From Saccharomycopsis fibuligera x Saccharomycopsis cf. fibuligera (taxonomy: Eukaryota > Ascomycota > Saccharomycetes > Ascoideales > Saccharomycopsidaceae), in NCBI GenBank assembly GCA_001936135.1, contig CP012819.1, positions 1,893,501-1,957,500 on the forward strand: a stretch of 64,000 nucleotides of DNA. Reading direction: 5' to 3'. This document shows, one piece after another, positions 12,587-23,052 of the stretch (position 1 is the first letter of the stretch; every line of letters begins with the position of its first letter). The position numbers and the translations under genes are program-made. The notes under the pieces are model-generated. The model was not told the DNA's origin and ran no database searches. It was given only the letters and a program-made list of their open reading frames with translations.

Positions 12587-15289
12587 ATGTATCGTTTAGG
12601 CTACGTCGGCAGCGACCTGTTTGGTCCGGGGCTAGATTCACAGTGCACGTTATTCTCCACTATAGTCAGCATCGACTATGTCAGCGCTGCAGTGGCTCTG
12701 AACATCGTGTCGTCGTCTGTGCTGCGCGAAGAGAGCTCAGAGGCTCCGCAGCCCAGGTTTGAGGAGATCGATCCACAGCTTCCAGCAAACACAGGCGCCC
12801 TTGCGCCGGGCAGAAGTAGCGGCGGCGCGCAGGCAAAAGGGCAAAAGGGTCCGATAGCCGGGTTTTTTGATATGTTTGCAAACCTTCAAAAGTTTTCTGG
12901 CCGGGGCGTGGATACCGTTGAGCTACTACAATGCTTGTTTCGCGTGTTGGATAAAGTGGTTTCCGTGGGCATGTATTACGGCATTCGTGAGTATGCGGTC
13001 TCCTCGTTACAGGGCATAAGCCCAGCGACAGAGCCATGCCACAGCGGAATCTTTGCCAGGGAAATCAACAAGTTGCTATGGAAGTACGCCAGCGACAGAG
13101 TCGTCTTCCACGTGTTGGTGCCGATAGGTCTACCAAACGGCGGTGGAGACAGTGGGATGCTGCGGTGGGATTTGCAGTGCTGCGCCCACTGGACAGAGAT
13201 AAAGGCTGCTTGTGATAACCACCCCGGGTTGAAACTTGCCTTGTGTGTGCCGTCCCAGTTGGACTGCCAGGAGCAGTACTTCAGGCAACGTGTTGCCGCA
13301 CAGTGGCAACAAGAGGACTACGCAGCGATCTTTTTGCCAGTCTCGAACTTTCAGCACCACCCAGAGGTTTACGCCAGAGACTGCGCCGGTCTGGCGGTGG
13401 GGCCGCCCCCACAGAAAATGCAAAGGACTGTGAAAAGCGGGCCGTCGGCGCCCTGGCAGCTTTCAAAGTCTGCCCAAGAGAGTTTGCTACAGTTGTTGAA
13501 ATTCAGAACGTCGGCGAAGGTGATTCTCTGGCATAAGAGATGGGACGAGCCGGAAAGCGGCAGCACTTTTACTGACAATCGCACAAGAATCGTGCCAGCT
13601 TTGCAGCATTTACGGCAAACAATCCTCAGCCCCAAATATCATCGCTACGCGCAATATTCAGCAATCGAAAAGTTCGGATATCATTACTGGAACACACCCC
13701 TCGACCCAATGCAGCCGTTGTCCGATGACTTACCCGATACCAGTTATGAAGTGTTCATGCAAGACAATGTCAAGTATAAGCGGTATGAACTGGCAATCAC
13801 TTTGGCGTTGTTGGACTTGGCCAGTGCAAAGTTTTTGAACATCCTATTGGTTGGGCCGGGCAAAGGTCCTCTTTTGGACGCGTTGTTGAGAAGTCTAAAC
13901 TTTGTGACAGACCAACTAGGGAAAGACGGGGCCGAAGAGACCGTTGACGGCTGCCACATAGTGCTCATCGACAAAAATCCTCATGTTATCTATCCGCTAC
14001 AGTTCAAGATAGAGCAGCAGTGGCCAGAGTTTCGCGACAAGATTGAGGTGCTTCATGGTGACGTCCGTGAAACTCATTTGGGCGTATCCAGAAATGCTGG
14101 AGACGGGCCCTTGGCATTCTCGCTAACAAAGGACTCGCACCAAAGCGTCAAAAGCAGCTCGAAAAACGGATTCGATTTGATAATCAGCGAGTTGATTGGG
14201 AGTTTCGGGTGCAACGAACTAATGCCGGAATGCTTGAGCCTGGCAAAAACGCGCTTAGTCAAACGGCACACAGGGGTGTTTATTCCACAAAGCATCGAGT
14301 CCTACGTTATTCCGGTGAACGCGCCGCAACTTCACAACCGAATTAAAGCTGGTTCCAAATTGCCAACCGGCGGCAGCGCATCACCGCGTACCGAGAGACT
14401 GAGCTGTGCGGTTGGCGATGATATTCCGGACTGCAGCTTTTCCTCATTGACATCATCACCAATAGCGGCTTCGGAAAAACTTCAAAGACCGTACGTCTGC
14501 ATGCTGCTGCTGCTTCTTGGTGGCGAAAAACCAGGCTTGGGATCCCGCGAGCAGACGGCCTTTCTTGCTGAGACCGCGCTGAAAGTCTGGCAATTCAGCT
14601 ATGCAAACAGCGGCGCGTATGGTACAGTTAAGGAAACGCCGGGCAATGATAACGGCGATGGCAATAGAATTGCAATCGTACGGTTTGACATTACCAAAGA
14701 CTCGATACTACACGGTTTCGCTGGCTACTTCCGAAGTGTGTTATACCCTGGGGTAGAGCTATCAATTGTACCTCATTTGAATCCAACTAAGAGCTTAGTG
14801 CTGTGGTTCCCGATTTTCTTCCCGTTAACTAACCCGGTTTGGGTGCAGCAAGATACCAGGTTGGAACTATCAATGGTGCGGGATTGTGTACCGGGGACGA
14901 GAGTATGGTACGAATGGAGTGCGAAACTTTACCGTGCGCTTGACGTTGGCCTTCGCTCTTTGCAGCAAAAAAAAGAAAAGGCCATCGATATTGTTACTAA
15001 AACAACACCAACAACACCAACAACACCAAAAAGAACCGACCCATCGATAAACTCCAAGGCTAACGGCAAGCTACCTGAAAAAACTCAAAGCGCAAGCATA
15101 GAGTTTAAGAATTCCGACAGTCATGCGCTTACGAGGTCGGAAAACTTGACCAGCGGCGGCAAAGAAACTTTAAATTCGAGGCGGACCCAAAGGTTTGGTT
15201 ACGACGGCGGTGATGGCGAAAAAGACACATTAGTGTACACTAGCGCGATCCATAACGGATTCGGAAGGTGTTACAGTATGAGATTATAA
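12587..15289 (+). CDS. HSL7: Type II protein arginine methyltransferase, HSL7/PRMT5 orthologue (900 aa)
   Basis: PRMT5-family enzymes place symmetric dimethyl groups on arginines using S-adenosylmethionine. Yeast Hsl7 also acts in the Swe1 morphogenesis checkpoint at the bud neck. The frame is open further upstream, but the ATG at 12587 gives an N-terminus (MYRLGYVGSDL) resembling the first strand of the PRMT5 TIM-barrel domain. The Rossmann-type SAM motif is near residues 419-430 (LLVGPGKGPLLD). The double-E loop reads SELIGSFGCNEL with Glu535 and Glu544. The C-terminal beta barrel shows HGFAGYF, WFPIFFPL and VWYEWSAK. The length is somewhat above S. cerevisiae Hsl7 because of spacer segments and a Thr/Lys-rich tail after about residue 790. 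The CTG at codon 739 falls where other PRMT5 proteins have Ser of SWFP. The gene is GC-richer than SLA2. Confidence 0.95.
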   Translation: MYRLGYVGSDLFGPGLDSQCTLFSTIVSIDYVSAAVALNIVSSSVLREESSEAPQPRFEEIDPQLPANTGALAPGRSSGGAQAKGQKGPIAGFFDMFANLQKFSGRGVDTVELLQCLFRVLDKVVSVGMYYGIREYAVSSLQGISPATEPCHSGIFAREINKLLWKYASDRVVFHVLVPIGLPNGGGDSGMLRWDLQCCAHWTEIKAACDNHPGLKLALCVPSQLDCQEQYFRQRVAAQWQQEDYAAIFLPVSNFQHHPEVYARDCAGLAVGPPPQKMQRTVKSGPSAPWQLSKSAQESLLQLLKFRTSAKVILWHKRWDEPESGSTFTDNRTRIVPALQHLRQTILSPKYHRYAQYSAIEKFGYHYWNTPLDPMQPLSDDLPDTSYEVFMQDNVKYKRYELAITLALLDLASAKFLNILLVGPGKGPLLDALLRSLNFVTDQLGKDGAEETVDGCHIVLIDKNPHVIYPLQFKIEQQWPEFRDKIEVLHGDVRETHLGVSRNAGDGPLAFSLTKDSHQSVKSSSKNGFDLIISELIGSFGCNELMPECLSLAKTRLVKRHTGVFIPQSIESYVIPVNAPQLHNRIKAGSKLPTGGSASPRTERLSCAVGDDIPDCSFSSLTSSPIAASEKLQRPYVCMLLLLLGGEKPGLGSREQTAFLAETALKVWQFSYANSGAYGTVKETPGNDNGDGNRIAIVRFDITKDSILHGFAGYFRSVLYPGVELSIVPHLNPTKSLVLWFPIFFPLTNPVWVQQDTRLELSMVRDCVPGTRVWYEWSAKLYRALDVGLRSLQQKKEKAIDIVTKTTPTTPTTPKRTDPSINSKANGKLPEKTQSASIEFKNSDSHALTRSENLTSGGKETLNSRRTQRFGYDGGDGEKDTLVYTSAIHNGFGRCYSMRL

Positions 15290-18200
15290 TTTTTTTTGGC
15301 AGGTGTACTAACTTTTCTGTTACCTCTTGTAGGAGTAAACTTTGTTTGCTCTGGGGTGCTCTATCGCGTAGTTACATTGTTAAGAAATTCGCAGCGTTTC
15401 CACACTGCCAGTTGGCTTCTCAATCACTGTACATAGACTCCCAATAAAAATAATGGCGCAATGCGTGTATTTGCCTGTTTGAATATAACTGGCGTTAATA
15501 TTGAAAACCAAAAAGAAAAGGGCACTTACTTAAACAAGCAAACGGTGCAAATGGTAAAGCCTCTAGCCCGACTTGTTTAAATTGCACCTTCTGTTTTTTT
15601 TTTTTTTTTTTTTTTTTTTTTTGTCTTTTTTTTTGTCTTTTTGTTTGTTTGTTTTTTTTCATTTTGGGAGCAACGCAAGTTTTCGATGTGAGGCAAAATC
15701 TGGGGTGTTTGAAAATTGCAAATTTTGTAAACATTGACCGATTGCTGAATTTAAACAACCAAAGCAATGGAAATATTCTCGACGATTCTGCGATTCTATG
15801 ATTGGCGTATTTTCACAGTTGCCTATTTTTCTTTCGTGCCATTCCCGTCATTATTGTTTTTATTATTACAGTCTTCTTGACCCTGGGACAAGGTGGCTTT
15901 TCTGGGGTTGCTACTATCTCGAGAAGGTCTCAGTTGTAATGCAGCACCTACACACCCATTGATTTTTGTTTGCAGACTATGGTGTGACTTAAAGCTTTGA
16001 CATTGCCATGCGCTATGTATGTAGACTGCTTTTTACAACGTGTGCGTGCGTGTATGTTTTGTGTGTTTAGCGGAATCAGGCGTTTTCGAGCAAACCGTAC
16101 TTCCACTTTTCCGGAAAAACTGATTGCACAGAAGCTCTGACAAGAAAGTATGTCACTCTTTATATAAATGAATATGTAGGTAGATAATGTAGAAATTAAT
16201 TAACGTAGTGCATTAGGCCTGTGTTGAAAGTTTTTCCATGATTGACTGACTCCTTTTGCATCGTCAACGTCATCAATTCTAGAAGCGTGACCCTTTTTTT
16301 TTTTTCAATAAACCAATTGATTGACGATAGCGATCAGATCAGACTTTATCCAAAAACACTGCATACACTAAGTGGGTGAAGAACTTCGGGGTTTCATCGT
16401 ACATCGCGAGAATATGTTTGGCGGCGTTACCAGCAAGAACACTTACCCCAATCAGCTAGAGAGTGAAATTACAAAACTTAACTGGCGCATGCTGAACAGC
16501 GGAACGGAAAAATTTCACCCTGGCTTGTAAGTAGAAGTGTCCACGCAACGAAGTACAAATTTATCTCACTTTTGGCACCCTTTCGGATTAATTTCAAGAC
16601 AAAGAGAGAAGACAAAGGAATTTTTCCGGAATGGGTGGTGCTATTTTACAAGCGAGTACTGGGTGTATGTGGAAAGACGGGACCCTGGGTTGTGTTGCCT
16701 CACGCTGGCGTGAAAATAGAGTGAAAATCACGGAACAATTTTATGTTTAAAAGATTTTAGCTTTCTTCTCCCGGTCCCTGGAAGAGAAATTCTTTCTATT
16801 GGCGTGCTTTGCTTTTGGGTCGCGTCGTTTTTGTTTATTTTTTCTTTCAAGTTTCTCCGGTAGTTCTACATGATAATTTTTCCGTTTGCTGGAATATTTT
16901 TACAATAACACGTACTCCTAGAAGCGAGCGAATGTGAGTGTGAGCGTAGGTGCAGGTGAAGTAATAGATCACCCTTAACACAAGTCATTGTTGACTATAG
17001 TCATAATGTCATAATACTGATGCACTAGAAATCGATTGACAAAACACTCCACTTCTTATTGTAAACCGGAGAAACTTGTATGCTTGTCAGATGTAGCGTG
17101 TCTGCATTATTACATGTGCATGCATATGTATACATGCAATGACCCCCAGTTAGCAGGAAAACCTGATGAGATGAAGATGAAGATGAAGACAATGATGAAA
17201 AAAAATGAACGGGGATGCAGCGACAGTGTGGTTTTCAGAGTGTGTGAACTCGGAGGGCTCGGCGGGCTCGGTAGGTTTTACATTCCAGCAGCTGGTTAGC
17301 GAAAGACGGGGGCATACGGCAGATTTGATCTGCCGGGGGGACATTCCTCGAAATTGAATTCGTGCAGCAGACCGGTACTGTGTGTTTATTTTATGGCGTG
17401 GCCAAAGCTTTAATCTACCACACGCATTGGTCGGACAGCTAAGAGACTACTGCTGCCGTACCTGGAGATCTTGTAGTATAATTGTGTTCTCAGACGAGAA
17501 GTTTAAGACCAGAATTGAGCAGTAAGATACCAATGGTGTTGTCTCGAAAGTATGGGTTTCGGTTCGCAGAGTAAACAGTATACTCTGGAGATAGCTGTTC
17601 GTGATTATTACGAGTACTGGTACTCGGGGAAGGAGATTCAAGAGAACCGCAGCTCGTCGAAAGAGTAACAACGTATTTCTGCGTCTCAATGAAATTTTAC
17701 AGGAACAGGTACGCTTTTTAGTGTTGAACATATGCCTGTCGAAGAGGACACCAGAGGAAGAGGAGGGGTAGTTGAAGCCCTGCTAGACTGTACAGCTCAA
17801 CGTATGAAATTTTACAACATAATATATGGCACGTAGGGCTCCGACAATCCGTCCATCACCACCGGTGATTATATTTTCTGCAGCTGTTATACAGAGGCAG
17901 GCCAGAGTGCAAGCCCACTAACCGGCCAACTCGTATACTGCTGATGAGACGACAGTTACACGATAACCAACAAACTAAGTCATAAATTTGGCCGGGCACT
18001 CAATAAACACAATAACTCCTGAGTACATCAAATAACCATAGTTACAAAATAGTAAGAATCTTTGTATACTACAGTCGGAGTTCACAATGTTCTTGCGCGC
18101 TGCATAAGCCGGTGAGGGGAGGGTGGGGCTGGTTACGTGTCCGAGGGGCGCCCATCACCTCCGCCACCGTAACTTATTTTATTATTTTTTTTTTTTTTTT

Positions 18201-19022
18201 TTTTTTTTTGTTGGTGAAAGTAGTAAAGAGGGGAGGGGCAAATTGGGAGTCGGTTGCGGAGCTACAGATACCGACCAGGAAAAACTAAATAGAACATAGC
18301 ATACTATACTACAGTTACTGAAAGATGAACCACTAAACAACAAAAAAAGATAAGTATTGCGAATCTTGGCCAACTTGAATAGGTATTATTAACGACAATA
18401 ACAAAAAAACCGATAAGAACAACAGAGAGATATAGGATAGGATAAACCCAAAGCAGACCCACAAAAAGAAACTCTCGTATAGGAAAAATACACCCAAAAC
18501 AGAAGGCCTTGATATTTAAAATTATTCAAACCCTCCAACTTTGCCGTGTAGATGACCGTAGGGAAAAGGTAAAAATTTTCCCTTCTTGCCGTGTAAAGTT
18601 TCAACCGTTAACGTAAAAATGTTTTGCCGAATAGGGTATTCAATTACTCTCTTTCTGAATACGTTTAGATGTATTGTTCAATATTTTTCTAAACCGCTTG
18701 AGATTCAGAAGCACACCCGAACCACATAACGGAATAAATATTATCCAGAGCCCGCAGCAAGCGAAAAGCTTCAACTAGATCTGTTGCAGCTAGCTAGTAT
18801 ACTAGGTGACGGTACATGCGCGATAACGCAGGCTATCTTAAAGGAATAATTCATCGGTCAAACCGAACGCAAAGAAGTGACCGACCAAGAAAATGAAAGA
18901 CAGCGCTGTACGTCGACCGAGCCGGTCAGACGTTCGGGATCGGTCGTAGCTTGTCACCCCCGGGTATCCGAAAGTGGCTCCAGCAGCCGATCGATCAACT
19001 GTTAGTACGGGGAGCTTGATCG

Positions 19023-19053
19023 AGCAATTGCTTTGCTCGCAAAGCAAATTGCT
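19023..19053. other. Near-perfect hairpin (13-14 bp arms, CTCG loop)
   Basis: The left arm AGCAATTGCTTTG (19023-19035) and right arm CAAAGCAAATTGCT (19040-19053) are complementary except for one bulged base, around a 4-base CTCG loop. It could be a terminator stem, a small structured RNA or a chance palindrome. Confidence 0.6.
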
Positions 19054-20460
19054 GGGAAACAAACAGAGCTCTCATAATCTTTGCGCTCGCCTCAATAAAA
19101 CTGATGTGGGAAACAACAGCAGCAAGCATATAATAAGTATCTTGTAATTCTGTTTTTGCGTTCAATTGCTCATTCTATAGTACAACAACAGCCGCGTTGA
19201 TCCAATCAGCTGTAAGCGTAGGAAATAAATAGTCTGAAGTTTGTGGAAAAGAAATAGTAAGCACCAAGGAAAAAGGAAAACGGTTGGGCCATCCTGAGAG
19301 TTACTTCACCCTTTCGTACATTAAGTTTGTTTTGCGGTTGGTTCGTTGCGCTATTTTCGAGCCAGCTGGCGAAACACAGCAATTGATGCAAAAGATGGCA
19401 TGTTTTTCTGCGACAACATTAGGCCCAAGATGGTTAGACTGAAAATACCGCCCTGTCTGTACAGTTTCGCATGGCAGGAATTTTAGTCTTCCGTGTACAG
19501 TATATAGTATATAAGGCCATATCAGGGGTTCATATTTAGTAAATTACTCGGGCCAAAGTATCATCCAATAATGTAGACAGCCCAAAGCGTAAAATGATTC
19601 TCCCTAGCTAGCTAGCTAGCCCCTAAGTCTTGCTTAGTACGTTGTGCTGTCTGAAAAAGTCAAAATGCTAATTATCGTATCCAACGTGGCAGCTTGGCTA
19701 CAGACACACTAGTAGAAAAGTCTAAATGGTGCTATTCTATCAGGATCTGTAAACTCAATTGTTGTATATACACTGCATTAGCCTCGACTCCTCGATCAAC
19801 TCTCCTCAACCTATTGCGGGCCATTTTTAATGTTCAGTCTTAGGCCGTTATTTCAGGGGATATCTCTGTCTTCTTCAGTATTCCACCCCTGGCTTTTCAA
19901 AGGGGGGGAGGAAATTGCAATTGTCTGGATTGTCAGCCGAAATATGAACGTTGGCAATTAAATTTCTGCATATATCTCTGAGGAATGTGGAAAAACTAGG
20001 TAAGTTGGCCCATGTATTAATGTAAAGAATTCTAGAGAATCTGAAAGCCAGCAGCTCAAAATGTGACAGTTTACTGTCTCAGATGCAATTGAGTATTTTG
20101 TGCATGTACACTCTGGCCAATCCGTAAATTTTCGAATTGGCAAATAGTGTGCCATTACTACTACTACCACTACTATAATTCCGCCGCAACTGGTTAGCTT
20201 GAGATTATGTCCGATCTTCCGTAGAAGCGAAATACGCCAAACCCCAATAGCCTTGCGAGAACTGAATTGAGGTCTTTTTGGCTTCTAGTAGCTGACTGGA
20301 ATCTGCCTATATCTACGAATCCACATAGGGAATCGACCGATCGCTGACAAGTATCGTGAGATTTATATGCGCTCGCTAGCACGTCCCTCGGGTCGGACAT
20401 AGCACTTTGCAAACCGGTGCGGTTGGGGTGGTTGGTGCTGGGCGGTCTTCCGGGAAGACA

Positions 20461-20498
20461 GGACCTCCGGGGAATCCAGGACCTCCGGGGAATCCAGA
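20461..20498. repeat. 18 bp tandem repeat (about two copies)
   Basis: The unit ACCTCCGGGGAATCCAGG is present twice in tandem, flanked by partial copies. On the minus strand one frame reads as collagen-like GFPGGPGFPGGP, but no surrounding gene supports it. Confidence 0.7.
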
Positions 20499-20675
20499 AA
20501 TTCGTCCAGAGACAGTACCGGCCGGGGGGTTCACCGGGACTGCAGGTGCTGCAGTCAGCATTTTTTAAGTTTTTCAACTTTTTTTCTGCTAAAATTGCTC
20601 CTCTTTGTCTAGAGTTAGAACCGTGCAATGCGGGCCTAGTGCAGCAGACTGCAGCAATAAGAGGACAGGACTGGT

Positions 20676-20683
20676 TATATAAA
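20676..20683 (+). promoter_or_regulatory. Candidate TATA box upstream of the bHLH gene
   Basis: The perfect sequence TATATAAA lies about 264 bases before the ATG at 20947. This is within the usual range for a yeast TATA plus 5' leader. Confidence 0.4.
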
Positions 20684-20946
20684 CATTCTGTTTTCCCGTC
20701 TTTTTTTTGCTTCCCAAAGGCTGTTGGGTTTAAATATTCTCTTAGCTTGTTTTATAAATAGCATTCTGTTTTCCTTATTTCAGCTCAATCTCTAGATTTG
20801 TGTTGTTCGTGTCCACAGACCACTTCGGATAAACATATTCATCCCTCTAGATACTTGGGATCAACATTACATTTACCGTCATCACTATTTTCATTACCCC
20901 TTGGGTACAATTTTCACTTTTACATATTTCACAACAATAACCAATA

Positions 20947-22395
20947 ATGGCTTCCTACAAGGATAGAAACACCTGGTCGGTGCCAACAGTTCAACAGGAA
21001 CCTGCTCTCACCGATGAAGAGTGGCTTGCCAACTTGTTGGACAGCAAGTCCAACCAAAAGTTGTTGATGAGCGTTGCTGATAAGCTTGGCAAGCCTGCCG
21101 TCAACACTAACGTTAATACCAGCAATAGCAATAACCAAATGTTCAACCAGTTGTTCAATGATTACGAATCTACTGAAAGTTTGTTTTCTAATTACAACAG
21201 TATGTCCAGCTCACCGGAGTTCACCAACTCAGAAACTTCCTCGGTTGACAATAGCTTAGCTAACTCTCTAGTTAACTCTCCGGTGATCAAATCCGAGTTG
21301 CTTGAAGATGATAACATTATGTTTAGCTTAGACGGTGCTGCTGCCGCTGTGGCCTCTAGTTTACCATCATCCAATTCAAATTCTAGCACTGACGTCAAGG
21401 CCAGATTGAACAGCCAAATAAACACTAGCAGAAGCATGCAAAATTTCAATGCTCTCAAGTTTGCCAACCTCAGCAATATTCAGAATACCGCATCTAATGC
21501 CAATATTAAGAATAACAACAACAACAATAACAACAATAACAACAACAAATCCAACAACAATAACAGCGGCAATGCGATGTCAGTAGGGGCTTTTTTCAAC
21601 TCTGCTAATCAAGCGCTTGAATTAAATAGAAATTACAATAACGATTCCAACAATTCCAACAATTCTAACAAATCATTTACCAACAACAATCAAAACAACA
21701 TTAACGGTGTTTCACCAGCATCTTCAACATCTTCCTCCTTATCTAAGGCGTCTTCAGCAAATGGCGCGGCCACTGTCTCTGCTGCCGCTGCCCCCGCCGC
21801 CAAAACTCCGACCGACGCCGCACCAGCTGCATCTACAAGCACCCCCACTACTACAACAGCCAAAAAGCCAAAGAAGAAGAGAGCTCCAAGAAAGAGATTG
21901 ACACCACATCAAAAGCAAGCTCATAACAAGATTGAAAAGAGATATAGAATTAACATTAATACCAAGATTGCCAACTTACAAAAAATCATACCATGGGTTT
22001 CTAATGAAAAAACCGCTTTTAAAACTGGTGGTGCCAAGGATGTCCAACAACAACAGCAGCAGGCTGCCGAAGAACTGGAAGAGGTACCAAAATTGAACAA
22101 ATCAATGATTTTGGAAAAAGCTATCGGCTACATTTTGTATTTGCAAAAAAATCAAGCACAAATGGAAAAAATGAATGAGTTTTTACAGCAAGAATTACGG
22201 GTGCATAACCCGTCAAAGAATTATGGCGAAATTATGAACTCCATGCAACAACAAGTCAAAAATGAAATTGCTGCTGAAGAAGCTGCTGCTGAAGCTGCCG
22301 AAGCTGCCGAAGTGGCTGAAGCTGAAAACAGCGCTAGCCAAAGTGCCTCGCCAAGCAATGAATTGGATGAGCAGGAATATCTTGATTTGGATTAA
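20947..22395 (+). CDS. TYE7: bHLH transcription factor, TYE7/HMS1 (SREBP-like) family (482 aa)
   Basis: The bHLH region spans about residues 315-405. The basic part reads KQAHNKIEKRYRININ. The Tyr in EKRYR is the hallmark of the SREBP-like bHLH subgroup, which can bind both E-box (CACGTG) and sterol-element sites. Helix 1 ends in KIANLQKIIPW. A long loop with a Gln run follows, then helix 2 (LNKSMILEKAIGYILYLQK) and a short leucine-zipper-like extension. In yeasts Tye7 activates glycolytic genes and Hms1 is linked to morphogenesis. The first 300 residues are Asn/Ser-rich and disordered, with an AAC-encoded poly-Asn run near 21508-21560. The C-terminus is Glu/Ala-rich and acidic, a plausible activation region. 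There is no transmembrane segment, so it is not a membrane-bound SREBP. TYE7 versus HMS1 cannot be decided from sequence alone. Confidence 0.85.
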   Translation: MASYKDRNTWSVPTVQQEPALTDEEWLANLLDSKSNQKLLMSVADKLGKPAVNTNVNTSNSNNQMFNQLFNDYESTESLFSNYNSMSSSPEFTNSETSSVDNSLANSLVNSPVIKSELLEDDNIMFSLDGAAAAVASSLPSSNSNSSTDVKARLNSQINTSRSMQNFNALKFANLSNIQNTASNANIKNNNNNNNNNNNNKSNNNNSGNAMSVGAFFNSANQALELNRNYNNDSNNSNNSNKSFTNNNQNNINGVSPASSTSSSLSKASSANGAATVSAAAAPAAKTPTDAAPAASTSTPTTTTAKKPKKKRAPRKRLTPHQKQAHNKIEKRYRININTKIANLQKIIPWVSNEKTAFKTGGAKDVQQQQQQAAEELEEVPKLNKSMILEKAIGYILYLQKNQAQMEKMNEFLQQELRVHNPSKNYGEIMNSMQQQVKNEIAAEEAAAEAAEAAEVAEAENSASQSASPSNELDEQEYLDLD

Positions 22396-23015
22396 TTGAA
22401 CAATCTATGATTTTGCTTTTTACGTTTCAGTTATTACGAGTTTAGATTGGGTTCAACAATTTTTTTCTTTTTATTCTCTTTTGTTACTGATTTTGATTTA
22501 CTAATGTTATAATGATATTTTTTATATTTGTTTCTGGGTTATTACTCTTTTATGGTTTACTTCGCGGATTTTAAAAGTTAATTTCACTACATTTACAATT
22601 TACTTTATTTCTTGATTTTGTGTTTTACTTATTCCTTATTATTCACGCAATAAATTCTCTTTCTTCCCTATTCTCCACATACATTTTTTTCTCAGTTTGT
22701 CCTGCTTGCTATGTACTCTTACGATCTATTATGTTATCTTTTTAGTTTTCAATGTTTGAATGTTTACGTGCTTTACGTGTTACTGTTTGTTACTATTTAT
22801 TCTCAATTCGTTCCGCAAAGGTATCAAAAAATTCTTTTGCTAGTAGTGTGTATAACGTGTCCTTTGTTTTCCCCTAAACTGCATAGCGAAGAGGAGATTG
22901 CCGAGGAAGATAAAAAAAAACCTCCCCCTTGTAGAATATCTGTTGTAACGCCGTGTATTCCGCATGAATGTTTCCCCTCAACAAGAGCACAACAACCACA
23001 CATGCAGCGGAGTGG

Positions 23016-23052
<37 letters not shown>

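Larger units (their letters stand above)
15290..20946. other. Large intergenic region (5.7 kb), no supported gene
   Basis: No frame here has a recognisable domain. The first 200 bases are the likely HSL7 3' UTR, with AATAAAAATAA near 15443. The stretch contains T runs at 15595-15622 and 18187-18209, a TAGC run at 19605-19620, a strong hairpin at 19023-19053 and an 18 bp tandem repeat at 20461-20498. The last 180 bases before 20947 are T/C-rich and A-rich, a typical yeast leader. The length suggests an extended regulatory region for the bHLH gene downstream. Confidence 0.6.

Noticed and set aside
20194-20628. Minus-strand frame with collagen-like GFPGGP repeats
   Set aside because: The repeats come from an 18 bp tandem duplication, and the rest of the frame has no protein-like features or promoter context.
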